Assembly: GCA_910586615.1 (NCBI GenBank)
Contig: CAJUJP010000016.1
Span: forward strand, 1-64,000
From: an uncultured Lachnospiraceae bacterium
Lineage (GTDB): Bacteria > Bacillota > Clostridia > Lachnospirales > Lachnospiraceae
Direction of reading: 5' to 3'
DNA length: 64,000 bases
Position 1 is the stretch's first letter, and every line of letters starts with the position of its first letter. The notes below the pieces were generated by a model. The model worked only from the letters and a program-made list of their open reading frames with translations, made no database searches and was not told the origin of the DNA. The position numbers and the translations under genes are program-made. Shown here in pieces: positions 21,848 through 30,764 of this stretch.

Positions 21848-23224
21848 CTATTCCCCATCCTCCAATCGGTTTACAAGATCTTTAAACAGTTTCCCCCGGA
21901 CTTCATAATTGGGAAACATTCCCCAGCTGGCGCACGCCGGAGATAACAGTACCGCGTCACCGCTCACAGCCTGCCGCGTACAGATGTCAAAAGCTTCCTC
22001 GAAAGTATCAGCCAGCCTGATATTCTGCACGCCGTGCTTTTTGGCACACGCCGCGATCTTCTCTCTGGTCTGCCCGATCAACACAAGACATTTAACCTTA
22101 TGGTCGAAGGCCTCGATCCATTCGTCATACTCGCTCTGTTTATCATAGCCGCCTCCGATCAGAATCGTCGGTCTGCACATAGCCTTAATGCCCTGAATCG
22201 CCGCATCGGGATTCGTGCCCTTGGAATCATTGTAATAATCCACGCCTTTCTTTGTGGCCACAAATTCTATCCTGTGTTCCACTGCCTTAAACTGTCTGAC
22301 CACGGAAAGAATTGTATCCACAGGTACACCCATGGCCGAAGTTATGGCGATGGCCGCCATCACATTCTCCACATTGCACACTCCCACCAGATTCATTTCA
22401 TGAATATTCATAAGTCTGGTCTCTTCACCGTCCCGTGCCTGACAGATTTCCTCTCCGTCCAGGTAAAATCCGTTCTCCAGCCTGCGCACAGATGAGAACC
22501 AGACAACCTGCGCCGGACACCTCTCTCCAAACGCTCTCGTGTACTCATTCTCATAGTTTAGCACACAAATCTGGTCTTTCGTCTGATTGGCGGCGATAGC
22601 TTCCTTGGCCGCCGCATAGTTTTCCATCGTATGATGCCTGTTCAAATGATCAGGCGTTATATTCAGGATTGCCGACACATCGGGCCGAAACAGTTTCGTT
22701 GTCTCAAGTTGAAAACTGCTGATCTCCGCCACGGTCACGGTGTCTTTCCCGGCATCCTGCGCAGTGATCGTATAGGGGTTCCCGATATTTCCCACCACAT
22801 CCACATCACGGCAGTGAGCCGCCATGATCTCGCCTGTCAGAGTGGTGGTGGTAGTCTTCCCGTTTGTTCCGGTAATACCGATCACCCGGCCTTTACCGAT
22901 CCTGTATGCCAGTTCGATCTCTCCCCAGATCTCAATGCCTCTTGCACGGAATCTTTCTGCAAACTCCGTATCCGTGGGCACGCCCGGACTGAGAATGACC
23001 AGTGACACAGATTCTTCGATCTCTTTTGGAAGTTCTCCCAGCACCACCTGCACATTCTCCTCCGGTGCAAATTTTGCCCTCACTTCCTTCGGATCCAGTT
23101 TATCATTTTCGTCAAACAGTATCGGCTCCGCCTCCACATGCCGTAATGCTTTCACCGCGCCTGTACCGCTGATTCCGGATCCCACAACCAATATCTTTTT
23201 TCCCCGAATATCTTTTAATTCCAT
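21848..23224 (-). CDS. murD: UDP-N-acetylmuramoyl-L-alanine:D-glutamate ligase
   Basis: MurD adds D-glutamate to UDP-MurNAc-L-Ala. Motifs include the N-terminal GSGISGTGAVKAL, the ATP loop GITGTNGKTTTT, the NITPDHLNRH catalytic region, and YNDSKGTNPDAAI. Length 458 is typical. It follows mraY by 19 bp and its stop directly touches the ftsW start. Confidence 0.97.
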   Translation of the reverse strand: MELKDIRGKKILVVGSGISGTGAVKALRHVEAEPILFDENDKLDPKEVRAKFAPEENVQVVLGELPKEIEESVSLVILSPGVPTDTEFAERFRARGIEIWGEIELAYRIGKGRVIGITGTNGKTTTTTLTGEIMAAHCRDVDVVGNIGNPYTITAQDAGKDTVTVAEISSFQLETTKLFRPDVSAILNITPDHLNRHHTMENYAAAKEAIAANQTKDQICVLNYENEYTRAFGERCPAQVVWFSSVRRLENGFYLDGEEICQARDGEETRLMNIHEMNLVGVCNVENVMAAIAITSAMGVPVDTILSVVRQFKAVEHRIEFVATKKGVDYYNDSKGTNPDAAIQGIKAMCRPTILIGGGYDKQSEYDEWIEAFDHKVKCLVLIGQTREKIAACAKKHGVQNIRLADTFEEAFDICTRQAVSGDAVLLSPACASWGMFPNYEVRGKLFKDLVNRLEDGE

Positions 23225-23243
23225 TATCCTATGCCTTTCCCTC

Positions 23244-24200
23244 TCAGACGCCCATCAGTGCCGCCAGACAAAGCAGCGCCGTTACTATGGAAAATACCGC
23301 CACGACTCTCGTCTCCGACCACCCGCACAATTCAAAATGATGATGGATGGGCGCCATTTTAAAGATTCTCTTCCCGCCGGTCATCTTGAAATAAGTAACC
23401 TGCATGATAACGGAAAGCACCTCCACCAGATAGATCAGTCCCACAATCGCAATGTACAGCGGCATCTGCATCATGTATGCGGCCGCGGCCACAAAACCAC
23501 CCAGAGCAAGAGAACCCGTGTCTCCCATAAACACACTGGCCGGATGAACATTAAAGAGTAAAAATCCAAGCAGCGCGCCGACCACCGCACAGGTGACAGG
23601 CTCGATTCCGCTGCCCGTACCGATCGCAACCACACTGAAAAATGTGGCCACCAGCACCGTAACCGAACTCGCCAGACCGTCCAGACCGTCCGTAAAATTT
23701 GTTCCGTTAACTGTACCGATCACAATAAAGAACAGAATCGGAATGTTGATCCATCCGAAATCCAGATATACGCCATCCAGAAAGGGAACCCGCATAGCCA
23801 GCGACACATCGGTATATTTCATCAGATAAAACACAAAAACACCCGTCACAAGAAACTGCAGGGAAAATTTCTGCCATGCCCGGAGTCCCATGGAACGTTT
23901 CAGAACCACCTTGATATAGTCATCCATAAAACCGATCAGCCCGAATCCCAGCGTCAGAAAAAGAACAGGAATGATCCTCGGGTAATCTTTCACGAACAGA
24001 AGCGATGTCAGCACCACACTGACCAGGATCAGAATACCGCCCATGGTCGGTGTGCCATTCTTCTTCAAATGACTTTCCGGTCCTTCATCTCTGACTGTCT
24101 GCCCAACCTTAAGCCGCCGCAGAAAAGGGATCACCACCGGTCCCAGAATCACACTGATCGCAAAAGATATCATCACAGACATTAAAATCGTTGTATTCAT
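23244..24200 (-). CDS. mraY: Phospho-N-acetylmuramoyl-pentapeptide transferase
   Basis: MraY makes lipid I by transferring phospho-MurNAc-pentapeptide to undecaprenyl phosphate. The polytopic 318-residue product shows GTPTMGGIL, the catalytic DDYIK (FMDDYIKVVLKR), NFTDGLDGLA, FMGDTGSLALGG and APIHHHFELCGWSE. These are all key MraY motifs. It follows the SpoVD-like PBP and precedes murD. Confidence 0.97.
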   Translation of the reverse strand: MNTTILMSVMISFAISVILGPVVIPFLRRLKVGQTVRDEGPESHLKKNGTPTMGGILILVSVVLTSLLFVKDYPRIIPVLFLTLGFGLIGFMDDYIKVVLKRSMGLRAWQKFSLQFLVTGVFVFYLMKYTDVSLAMRVPFLDGVYLDFGWINIPILFFIVIGTVNGTNFTDGLDGLASSVTVLVATFFSVVAIGTGSGIEPVTCAVVGALLGFLLFNVHPASVFMGDTGSLALGGFVAAAAYMMQMPLYIAIVGLIYLVEVLSVIMQVTYFKMTGGKRIFKMAPIHHHFELCGWSETRVVAVFSIVTALLCLAALMGV

Positions 24201-24266
24201 AACCCCTCCATCATAACTTCATTCCATCCTGTCTTAAAGCCCGCAGCCTCTGCTGACACAAAAACT

Positions 24267-26018
24267 TTACGTCTTATTATAATCCATCTTTTCCAAATAT
24301 GGAAGAATGTTTTCAAAAAGCTGCCGCACTACCGGCGCGGCAATCTGTCCTCCGTAATATGTGCCCTGAGGATTATTGATAATTGCAATGGCAAGTACCT
24401 GAGGATCATCCGCCGGCGCAAATCCCAGAAAAGAAGCTATGTATCTGCCGCTTCCGCGAGGCAGTGTCTGACTGGTAGCTGTTTTGCCGCCTACCTTATA
24501 GCCTTCCACAGCGCCGTTTTTGCCGCTTCCTTCCGCCACCACCTGCTCAAGAATATACCGCATGGTCTCGGACGTTTCCGCAGACACCACATGATCTTTT
24601 ACCGGATAGGTAAAAGTGTGGCCGTTCTTCCCGTCACTGTCGACCGTTTTAACACCGAAATGAGGCGTCACCCTTCTGCCGCCGTTGACAATGGAAGAAG
24701 CCGTCACCGCAAGCTGTATGGGTGTAATCTGAAAAGACTGTCCGAAGGAAATCGTAGCCAGTTCCACAGGGCCAATGTTCTCCACGTTATGCATGATCGT
24801 CCCCGCCTCGCCGGGCAGATCGATACCGGTCTTATCCAGCAGTCCGAACTGGCGGAAATATGAATAAAAGCGTTCCACGCCGATCCGGAGCCCCACCGTG
24901 ATGAAGACAGGATTGCAGGAATTCATAGTCCCCTGTACAAAGTCTTCTGCCCCGTGGCCTCCCACTTTATGACACCTGATCCTGCGGTCTTCCACCATAA
25001 TGAAACCCGGACAGCTAAAAGTATCCGTCGTCTTGACAGACCCGGATTCCAGCCCGGCCGCCGCCGTGATAATCTTAAATGTGGAACCCGGCTCATAGGT
25101 ATCATTGATACAGCCGTTGCGCCATACACCGTTCAGAATCTCCTGCTTTCTCTCCGCGCTGATGGAATCTTCGTCCTCTCCTTCCGGCAGTGCATAGGGG
25201 TCATTCAGATTAAACTCCGGCACATTTACCATGGCCAGTATCTCACCGTTCTGAGGATTCATGACAAGAATGGATACGCTGTCCGCTTCTTTTGTCTCCA
25301 TGGTCTGTAGTGCAAGCTGTGTGGCATAACTCTGGATGTTCATATCCATGCTGATATAAAGGTCCTGGCCGCCCACCGGCTCCACTCTCTCTTCTCCCTC
25401 TTCCGCCACTTCCACACCCTTGGCATCCGTCACTGTTAAGATCGTTCCCGCTTCTCCCTGCAAATATTCCTCGTAAATGACTTCCAGCCCGATGATTCCC
25501 TGATTATCGCCGCCGGTAAAGCCCAGCACCTTGGAACCCAGCGAGTCATAGGGGTAATATCGTTTGTAGTCTTCATCTACTTTTACGCCCGCAAGGTCAT
25601 ATGCCCGAATGGCATCACCTGTACTCTTATCCACATTGCTCTTGATCTTCTCGATCGAAGTATATTTTTCTACTCTTTTTCTGACATATTCTTCTGAAAG
25701 CCCCAGCTCCTTGCAAAGCACTTGCACCACCCGGTCAGGATCCTGAATCTGGTTATGGATCACCGAAATGGTACACACCGTCTTATTATCCGCCAGTATC
25801 TTTCCGTTCGCGTCTATGATGCGCCCTCTCGCCGCTTTGATGCTCCGCTCTCTTTCGTGCAGTTCTTTCGCCTTCATCGTATAATATTCCGACTGGAAAA
25901 CCATCAGATAAACAAGTCTTCCCATCAGCCCCGCAAAGGCCAGAATACAGGCAAAAAGAATGACAACGGTCTTGCTTCTATGATATGTCCTGTGCTGATG
26001 CGGCATTTCTTCCATCAT
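24267..26018 (-). CDS. spoVD: Class B penicillin-binding protein, SpoVD-like
   Basis: Class B PBPs cross-link peptidoglycan; SpoVD acts in spore cortex formation. The 583-residue product has an N-terminal membrane helix (about 16-37), a PBP dimerisation domain and a transpeptidase domain. The latter carries STFK (nucleophile Ser), SCN (NSCNPVF) and KTAT in place of the usual KTGT. No PASTA domains follow, unlike Bacillus SpoVD. It lies second in the paired pbpB-spoVD arrangement, before mraY, which is the basis for the symbol. A division role instead of a spore role is possible. Confidence 0.82.
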   Translation of the reverse strand: MMEEMPHQHRTYHRSKTVVILFACILAFAGLMGRLVYLMVFQSEYYTMKAKELHERERSIKAARGRIIDANGKILADNKTVCTISVIHNQIQDPDRVVQVLCKELGLSEEYVRKRVEKYTSIEKIKSNVDKSTGDAIRAYDLAGVKVDEDYKRYYPYDSLGSKVLGFTGGDNQGIIGLEVIYEEYLQGEAGTILTVTDAKGVEVAEEGEERVEPVGGQDLYISMDMNIQSYATQLALQTMETKEADSVSILVMNPQNGEILAMVNVPEFNLNDPYALPEGEDEDSISAERKQEILNGVWRNGCINDTYEPGSTFKIITAAAGLESGSVKTTDTFSCPGFIMVEDRRIRCHKVGGHGAEDFVQGTMNSCNPVFITVGLRIGVERFYSYFRQFGLLDKTGIDLPGEAGTIMHNVENIGPVELATISFGQSFQITPIQLAVTASSIVNGGRRVTPHFGVKTVDSDGKNGHTFTYPVKDHVVSAETSETMRYILEQVVAEGSGKNGAVEGYKVGGKTATSQTLPRGSGRYIASFLGFAPADDPQVLAIAIINNPQGTYYGGQIAAPVVRQLFENILPYLEKMDYNKT

Positions 26019-26163
26019 ACAGAAAACCTCACAAAAAGGTATTAATATAATCTATTACCGTTTTTATGAGGTTATTCTTATTCCTGTGAATCTGTCTGCA
26101 TCTGTTTATTATTTTGCATTATGTACCAGATCAGCCTTCACGTCATCATCACCTTTTATTTCT

Positions 26164-28443
26164 TTATGATTCCTCTGGCGGTCTCGTTCCATCCGGCTCA
26201 GTTCCCTCTTCCCCTTCAGGCGTATCCGGTTCTTCGTCAATCAGGCTTCCGCCGCCGACTCTGCTTCCCGTCACAGGATCATACAGATCCCCTGTATCGG
26301 GATCTTTCAGATAGCCGGTTTCAGGATCTTTCGGGAAAGTCTTCCAGATTTCTCTGTCCACTTCATCTTCCGGCGTTCCGTCTCCCTCACCTTCTCCGCC
26401 TTCTTCTCCCGTCTTATCTTCTCCCTCTTCGGAATCTCCTTCCGGTTCAACAGGATTGCCATCCTCGTCCACCTGCACGTCCTCGCTGCCTTCCGGCGGC
26501 GCCGTGATCTGGACCTTCAATGCTTCCAGTTCCTCCCGCTCAGTATCGCTAAGTTCTTCCGTCATAAAAATATTCAGATACGGAAGTACTTCCGTCAAAA
26601 CCTTCTTCACAATTCTTGTAGCATGTTTCGCATCGTCCTGAGGATAGACATTGGGTCTGTCCACCACCACATAAATAGCGATCTCCGGGTCATCCGCAGG
26701 TGCATATCCCATAAAAGAAACCACATATTCGTTATTTCCACGGGGCTGTGTCTCAGCCGTTCCGGTTTTACCTCCGATCATATATCCTGCCGGCCTTGCC
26801 GTATGTCCCGTACCCTTCTCGCCGGTCACCACCGTATTGCAGAATTCTATGATTGTATCGCTGGTGGAACGGGAAATGGTCTGCTTCAGCACTCTGGGTT
26901 CGATATTCTCTATGGTAGCGCCGTCTGCCGTAGTGATCTTGTCCACAATATGAGGCTCATAATAATAGCCCCCGTTGATCAGGGAGCAAAAGCTTGTGAT
27001 CATCTGGATCATGGTAGCATTAAAGCACTGTCCGAAGGAATTGGTCGCCAGTTCCGATATTCCGAGCGTATCTTTATTATAGACCATGGTCACTGTGCGC
27101 GACTCACCCGCCAGATCAATGTTTGTCTTCAGTCCGAAGCCAAAGAGATGCTGATAATCAACAAACTCATTTTTTCCTAATGCAAACGCCACATTCATCA
27201 GCACAACGTTACAGGACCGCTCGATTCCCTGTTGTACCGTGATATAACCGTCTCCGAAGGTCTGATGGCATTTGATCTTATGATCTGCAACCTGCAGCAC
27301 GCCTTCACAATTATAGGACTCATTACCGGTAATGGCCCCGCTCTCAATGGCCGCCGCCACCGTAAAAGGCTTCGCCGTGGAGCCCGGTTCGTAGGCATCC
27401 ACGATGCAGTAATTTTTCCACAGGCCGTTGAGCTGTCTGTACATCTCCGCATCGTCCAGACCGTTTAGAATCTCCTGTGTCACATATTCGCCTGTCCTTT
27501 GCCCCTTCTCATCAAAAACCGGCATTCCCAGCAGGTTTTCCTTATTTCTCGGATCATTCAGATCATAGACAGGATAGTTGGCCATGGCCAGAATCCTGCC
27601 TGTATTCACTTCCATTATGATACAGCCCACGTTCTCCGCACCGTTGCCGGTTCTGACATTATCTTTGTATTCCTCGTTAAACTCCCGCAGATAGCGCTCC
27701 ACGATACTCTGAATATTAGCATCAATGGTTGTCTGGATATTACAGCCGTCCCTGGCCGGTATGGTCGTTCTTTCCAGATTGGAATCGTCATTCAGGTACC
27801 CGTATTCCCGCCCGTTCGTACCGCTGAGTGTGTCATTATAAAATTCCTCAAGCCCGTAAGTACCCTGATTGTCATTGGTGGTAAACCCCACCACGTCACA
27901 GGCCAGAGAGCCGTTGGGATATTCCCTCTTATATTCATCCTCAAACCACACGCCTTTAATATTTGTACCGTTTTCCGGATCTTCTGCCAGTTCCCTGAAA
28001 GCATTCATCTTCTCGTATTCCATCCGGCGCGCCATCACATAATAAGAAGAATTGGGATGTTCCGCAATGTAGCTTCTCACCTTGTCCACATCAATATCAA
28101 AACATTTTTTGAGTGCATTCAGCGTCGGCTCAAGGTTCTCTTCCTTCTGCATCAGAATCTTCGTATCCAGAATAACATTGTACACCTTGTTGCTGATCGC
28201 CAGCACCGTACCGTTGGAATCCACAATATTTCCACGTTTAAAAGGTATTGTCGTCGAGTCATACTCCTGCTGCGACAATACCTGTTTCTTATACTCCTCG
28301 CCGTTATCCCTGGTGATCAGAAAAAGCTGTGCGCTGAGTCCGCCAAATGCTGTCAATATAAGAAAAAACAATACTACCAGTTTTTTCTGCATTTTCACTG
28401 TAAATCTGTTGACAGGGTTTCTGCCCTTAGTCCTGTTACCCAA
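26164..28443 (-). CDS. Class B penicillin-binding protein, PbpB/FtsI-like, with acidic tail
   Basis: The 759-residue product has a membrane helix (about 20-42), a dimerisation domain and a transpeptidase domain with STAK, SCN (RSCNVVL) and KTGTAE. The region after about residue 650 is a Glu/Asp/Pro/Gly-rich tail of about 110 residues with a YLKDPDTGDLYDPVTG repeat-like part, and no PASTA domains. Start TTG 28443 follows AGGTG. By position after ftsL it is the FtsI/PbpB divisome transpeptidase. The tail length and composition are unusual; its role is unknown. Confidence 0.85.
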   Translation of the reverse strand: MGNRTKGRNPVNRFTVKMQKKLVVLFFLILTAFGGLSAQLFLITRDNGEEYKKQVLSQQEYDSTTIPFKRGNIVDSNGTVLAISNKVYNVILDTKILMQKEENLEPTLNALKKCFDIDVDKVRSYIAEHPNSSYYVMARRMEYEKMNAFRELAEDPENGTNIKGVWFEDEYKREYPNGSLACDVVGFTTNDNQGTYGLEEFYNDTLSGTNGREYGYLNDDSNLERTTIPARDGCNIQTTIDANIQSIVERYLREFNEEYKDNVRTGNGAENVGCIIMEVNTGRILAMANYPVYDLNDPRNKENLLGMPVFDEKGQRTGEYVTQEILNGLDDAEMYRQLNGLWKNYCIVDAYEPGSTAKPFTVAAAIESGAITGNESYNCEGVLQVADHKIKCHQTFGDGYITVQQGIERSCNVVLMNVAFALGKNEFVDYQHLFGFGLKTNIDLAGESRTVTMVYNKDTLGISELATNSFGQCFNATMIQMITSFCSLINGGYYYEPHIVDKITTADGATIENIEPRVLKQTISRSTSDTIIEFCNTVVTGEKGTGHTARPAGYMIGGKTGTAETQPRGNNEYVVSFMGYAPADDPEIAIYVVVDRPNVYPQDDAKHATRIVKKVLTEVLPYLNIFMTEELSDTEREELEALKVQITAPPEGSEDVQVDEDGNPVEPEGDSEEGEDKTGEEGGEGEGDGTPEDEVDREIWKTFPKDPETGYLKDPDTGDLYDPVTGSRVGGGSLIDEEPDTPEGEEGTEPDGTRPPEES

Positions 28444-28532
28444 ATAGTCACCTACTTCACATCACACAGTACTGCATGAATTGCTTTCCGAACCGTATTA
28501 CCTTTTCCAGATATCTGCTTGTCCGACATACT

Positions 28533-29018
28533 TTACTTCGGAATATCAGCCATCTGTTTCACATAATCATTGGTCTCACTGGCAAAGGTGATGATCTGCC
28601 CTTCTTCGGCATACTGCATTCCCAGCTCCTGAAGTGCGATCCTCTTGATCTCTTCCAGATCCACGCTGCTCGATATTCTATTATACTCCTCATCGTTAGA
28701 AAGTTTCAAGTCATTCAGCTGCTTCTCAAGCGCGGAAATATGTTCCACACTGTTAGTTATATCTGACTGCAGTCCGATATAATTCACCAAAATGATTCCT
28801 GTCGCTACAAGCGCCGCACACAGGAAAAACACATAACCCGCATTCATATGCTTTGCTTTTTCCCTGTTCTTGCGTGCCGTATTGCTTATTTTCTTTTGTG
28901 GCTGTCTTTTGATCTCTCTTGTCACATCCACTTTTCTGACCACATTGCCCTGTACGTAATACCGGCTTCTATGATCTGTTCTGTGACCACGATTCGCTGT
29001 TCTTTGTGTCGACGCCAT
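28533..29018 (-). CDS. ftsL: FtsL-like division protein
   Basis: This 161-residue bitopic protein has a basic N-terminal tail, one membrane helix (about 58-80) and a following coiled coil (VEHISALEKQLNDLKLSNDEE in part). This is the layout of FtsL/DivIC proteins that bridge FtsQ and the FtsW-PBP pair. Sequence conservation of FtsL is low, so position between rsmH and the PBP gene is the main evidence. ATG 29018 after GGGGAAAGAAAG is preferred to ATG 29042. Confidence 0.8.
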   Translation of the reverse strand: MASTQRTANRGHRTDHRSRYYVQGNVVRKVDVTREIKRQPQKKISNTARKNREKAKHMNAGYVFFLCAALVATGIILVNYIGLQSDITNSVEHISALEKQLNDLKLSNDEEYNRISSSVDLEEIKRIALQELGMQYAEEGQIITFASETNDYVKQMADIPK

Positions 29019-29058
29019 AATCTTTCTTTCCCCTTGCCCCATTTTTTATGCTACAATT

Positions 29059-29994
29059 CTACTTTTTTTCAAAAACCCTGAGTTTTGCACTCTTGGCACG
29101 CTTATTCGCCTCAATCTCTTCTTCAGACGGAAGAATCGGTTTCCGGGTGATCACTTTTCCCCTGGAAGCCTGTCCGCACACACACACCGGAAAATCCGGC
29201 GGGCAGGTACAGGGATTCTCATTCCGTCGAAAGGCCGTCTTCACGATCCGGTCTTCCAGTGAGTGAAATGTAATGATGCAGATCCTTCCCCCCGGATTCA
29301 GCAGATCGATCATATCATCCAGAGAGTCCTTTAATACTTCCAGTTCTTTGTTGCACTCGATCCTGATCGCCTGAAAAGTTCTCTTGGAAGGATGTCCGCC
29401 TGTCGCCCGCACCCTGGCCGGTATGGCCGCTTTGATGATCTCATTCAGTTCTCCTGTGGTCTCCACCGGCTTATCCGCTCTGGCCTTTACTATGTGCTTC
29501 GCAATGTTTCTGGCAAACTGCTCTTCCCCGTAATCTTTGATCACCTGATAAAGTTCCGTCTCCGTATACCGGTTGACAATATCCGCAGCCGTCAGCGTCT
29601 GCCTAAGATCCATCCGCATGTCCAGCATCGTATCATACTTATAGGAAAAACCTCTCTCCGCATTGTCCAGCTGGAAGGACGAAACTCCCAGATCCAGCAC
29701 GATACCGTCCACTTTCCCGATTCCGTTTTCCCTCAGCGCCTGCCTCACATTGCGGTAATTATCGCGGATCAGTACCACGCTGTCCCCATAGGGCTTTAAC
29801 CGCGCTCCGGCGGCCTCTATGGCGGCTTCATCCTGGTCTATACCGATCAGTCTGCCCTTCCCGCTCAGTCTTGAAGCGATGTGGAAAGAGTGTCCGCCGC
29901 CGCCCAATGTGCCATCCACATAGATTCCTTCCGGTCTGATCTGCAGACTGTCTATGGTTTCCTCCAAAAGAACCGATGTATGTTTAAATTCCAT
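29059..29994 (-). CDS. rsmH: 16S rRNA (cytosine1402-N4)-methyltransferase
   Basis: RsmH methylates C1402 of 16S rRNA near the P site. The 311-residue product shows the SAM-binding GTLGGGGHS, GIDQDEAAIE, VLDLGVSSFQLD and HPSKRTFQAIRIECN motifs, and ends with a basic tail. It is the second gene of the cluster, 41 bp after mraZ. Confidence 0.97.
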   Translation of the reverse strand: MEFKHTSVLLEETIDSLQIRPEGIYVDGTLGGGGHSFHIASRLSGKGRLIGIDQDEAAIEAAGARLKPYGDSVVLIRDNYRNVRQALRENGIGKVDGIVLDLGVSSFQLDNAERGFSYKYDTMLDMRMDLRQTLTAADIVNRYTETELYQVIKDYGEEQFARNIAKHIVKARADKPVETTGELNEIIKAAIPARVRATGGHPSKRTFQAIRIECNKELEVLKDSLDDMIDLLNPGGRICIITFHSLEDRIVKTAFRRNENPCTCPPDFPVCVCGQASRGKVITRKPILPSEEEIEANKRAKSAKLRVFEKK

Positions 29995-30035
29995 CTTTAC
30001 CTCTGTTACCGCAGCGCACCCCTCATAACTGTCTC

Positions 30036-30467
30036 TCAGATTCCGAGTCCGAGTTCTGCCATGTGCTCTGCTATCTCATCCATGTCCTCGTAGGCTGCCA
30101 TGCCTTCGAACCGTTCTTTACTCCAGATTTCTATTCTGCTCGCAACCCCGATCAGCACAACGTCTTTACTGATCTGCGCGAATTCTCTCAAAATGTTCGG
30201 AACAAGGATTCTTCCCTGTTTATCTACTTCTACTTCCGCTGCTCCCGCCAGAAAAAATCTTACAAACTGTCTGGCCTCTTTGTTGGTGATGGGCAATGCT
30301 TTCAGCTTCTCCTCAAAGGCGTTCCACTCTTCGTTGTCATACACGAACAGGCAGCCGTCCAGCCCCTTGGTCACCACAAAAGTGTCTCCCAGAGCTTCCC
30401 TGAATTTGGAAGGGATGATCAGCCTGCCTTTAGCATCAATTGTGTGATTGTATTCTCCCATAAACAT
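30036..30467 (-). CDS. mraZ: Transcriptional regulator MraZ
   Basis: MraZ is an AbrB-fold regulator that controls the dcw cluster by binding repeated boxes in its own promoter. The product (143 residues from ATG 30467, MFMGEYNHTIDAKGRLIIPSKF in part) has two DXXXR-type SpoVT/AbrB half domains, DAKGRLIIP and DKQGRILVPN. AGGGTG upstream supports the start at 30467 over TTG 30473. It is first in the cluster and preceded by four boxes that match the MraZ pattern. Confidence 0.96.
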   Translation of the reverse strand: MFMGEYNHTIDAKGRLIIPSKFREALGDTFVVTKGLDGCLFVYDNEEWNAFEEKLKALPITNKEARQFVRFFLAGAAEVEVDKQGRILVPNILREFAQISKDVVLIGVASRIEIWSKERFEGMAAYEDMDEIAEHMAELGLGI

Positions 30468-30586
30468 AATCAATCACCCTGCCCCGCGTGTCTGTCCGCT
30501 TCCTTTCACCGTCCATACACCTGTAACATCAAGTGGTCTGCCACAGAAAAAGATGCCTTTTCAGTGAAAATTTGTGGATTTTGCCA

Positions 30587-30623
30587 CCACTTTATTCCAC
30601 TTCACACCACTTTCCACCACTTT
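30587..30623 (-). promoter_or_regulatory. MraZ box: four 10-bp-spaced repeats
   Basis: On the minus strand the core AAGTGG (plus-strand CCACTT) occurs four times, with CCAC at plus-strand positions 30587, 30597, 30607 and 30617, exactly one DNA turn apart. Three copies are AAAGTGGTG-like; the second from the left is AAGTGGAAT. MraZ of Mollicutes binds AAAGTG[T/G] repeats with 3-nt gaps, which matches. The array is directly downstream of the -10 box, so bound MraZ would block transcription of the division cluster. Confidence 0.85.
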
Positions 30624-30630
30624 TACTCTA

Positions 30631-30659
30631 ATTTTATACTAAACAAGCATGTAATGCAA
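30631..30659 (-). promoter_or_regulatory. mraZ/dcw promoter
   Basis: TTGCAT (30654-30659) and TAAAAT (30631-30636) on the minus strand are 17 bp apart, directly upstream of the MraZ boxes, giving an mRNA leader of about 155 nt. Confidence 0.7.
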
Positions 30660-30710
30660 GGAAAAGTTGGCTTTACGCGCCTGAATATGCAAAAGAATTT
30701 TCTGTACCAC

Positions 30711-30749
30711 AAAAAATCCCCTGTAACCTGTACGTTACAGAGGATTTTT
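30711..30749 (-). terminator. lgt terminator
   Basis: AAAAAATCCCCTGTAAC (30711-30727) and GTTACAGAGGATTTTT (30734-30749) form a 15-bp stem with one mismatch and a 6-nt loop. On the minus strand it ends in a T-run, 16 bp after the lgt stop. It separates lgt from the dcw promoter. Confidence 0.85.
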
Positions 30750-30764
30750 CAGTATTTGCATTCT

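Noticed and set aside
27499..28479. 326-codon plus-strand open frame opposite the PbpB-like gene
   Set aside because: Composition bias from the antisense strand; no start signal.
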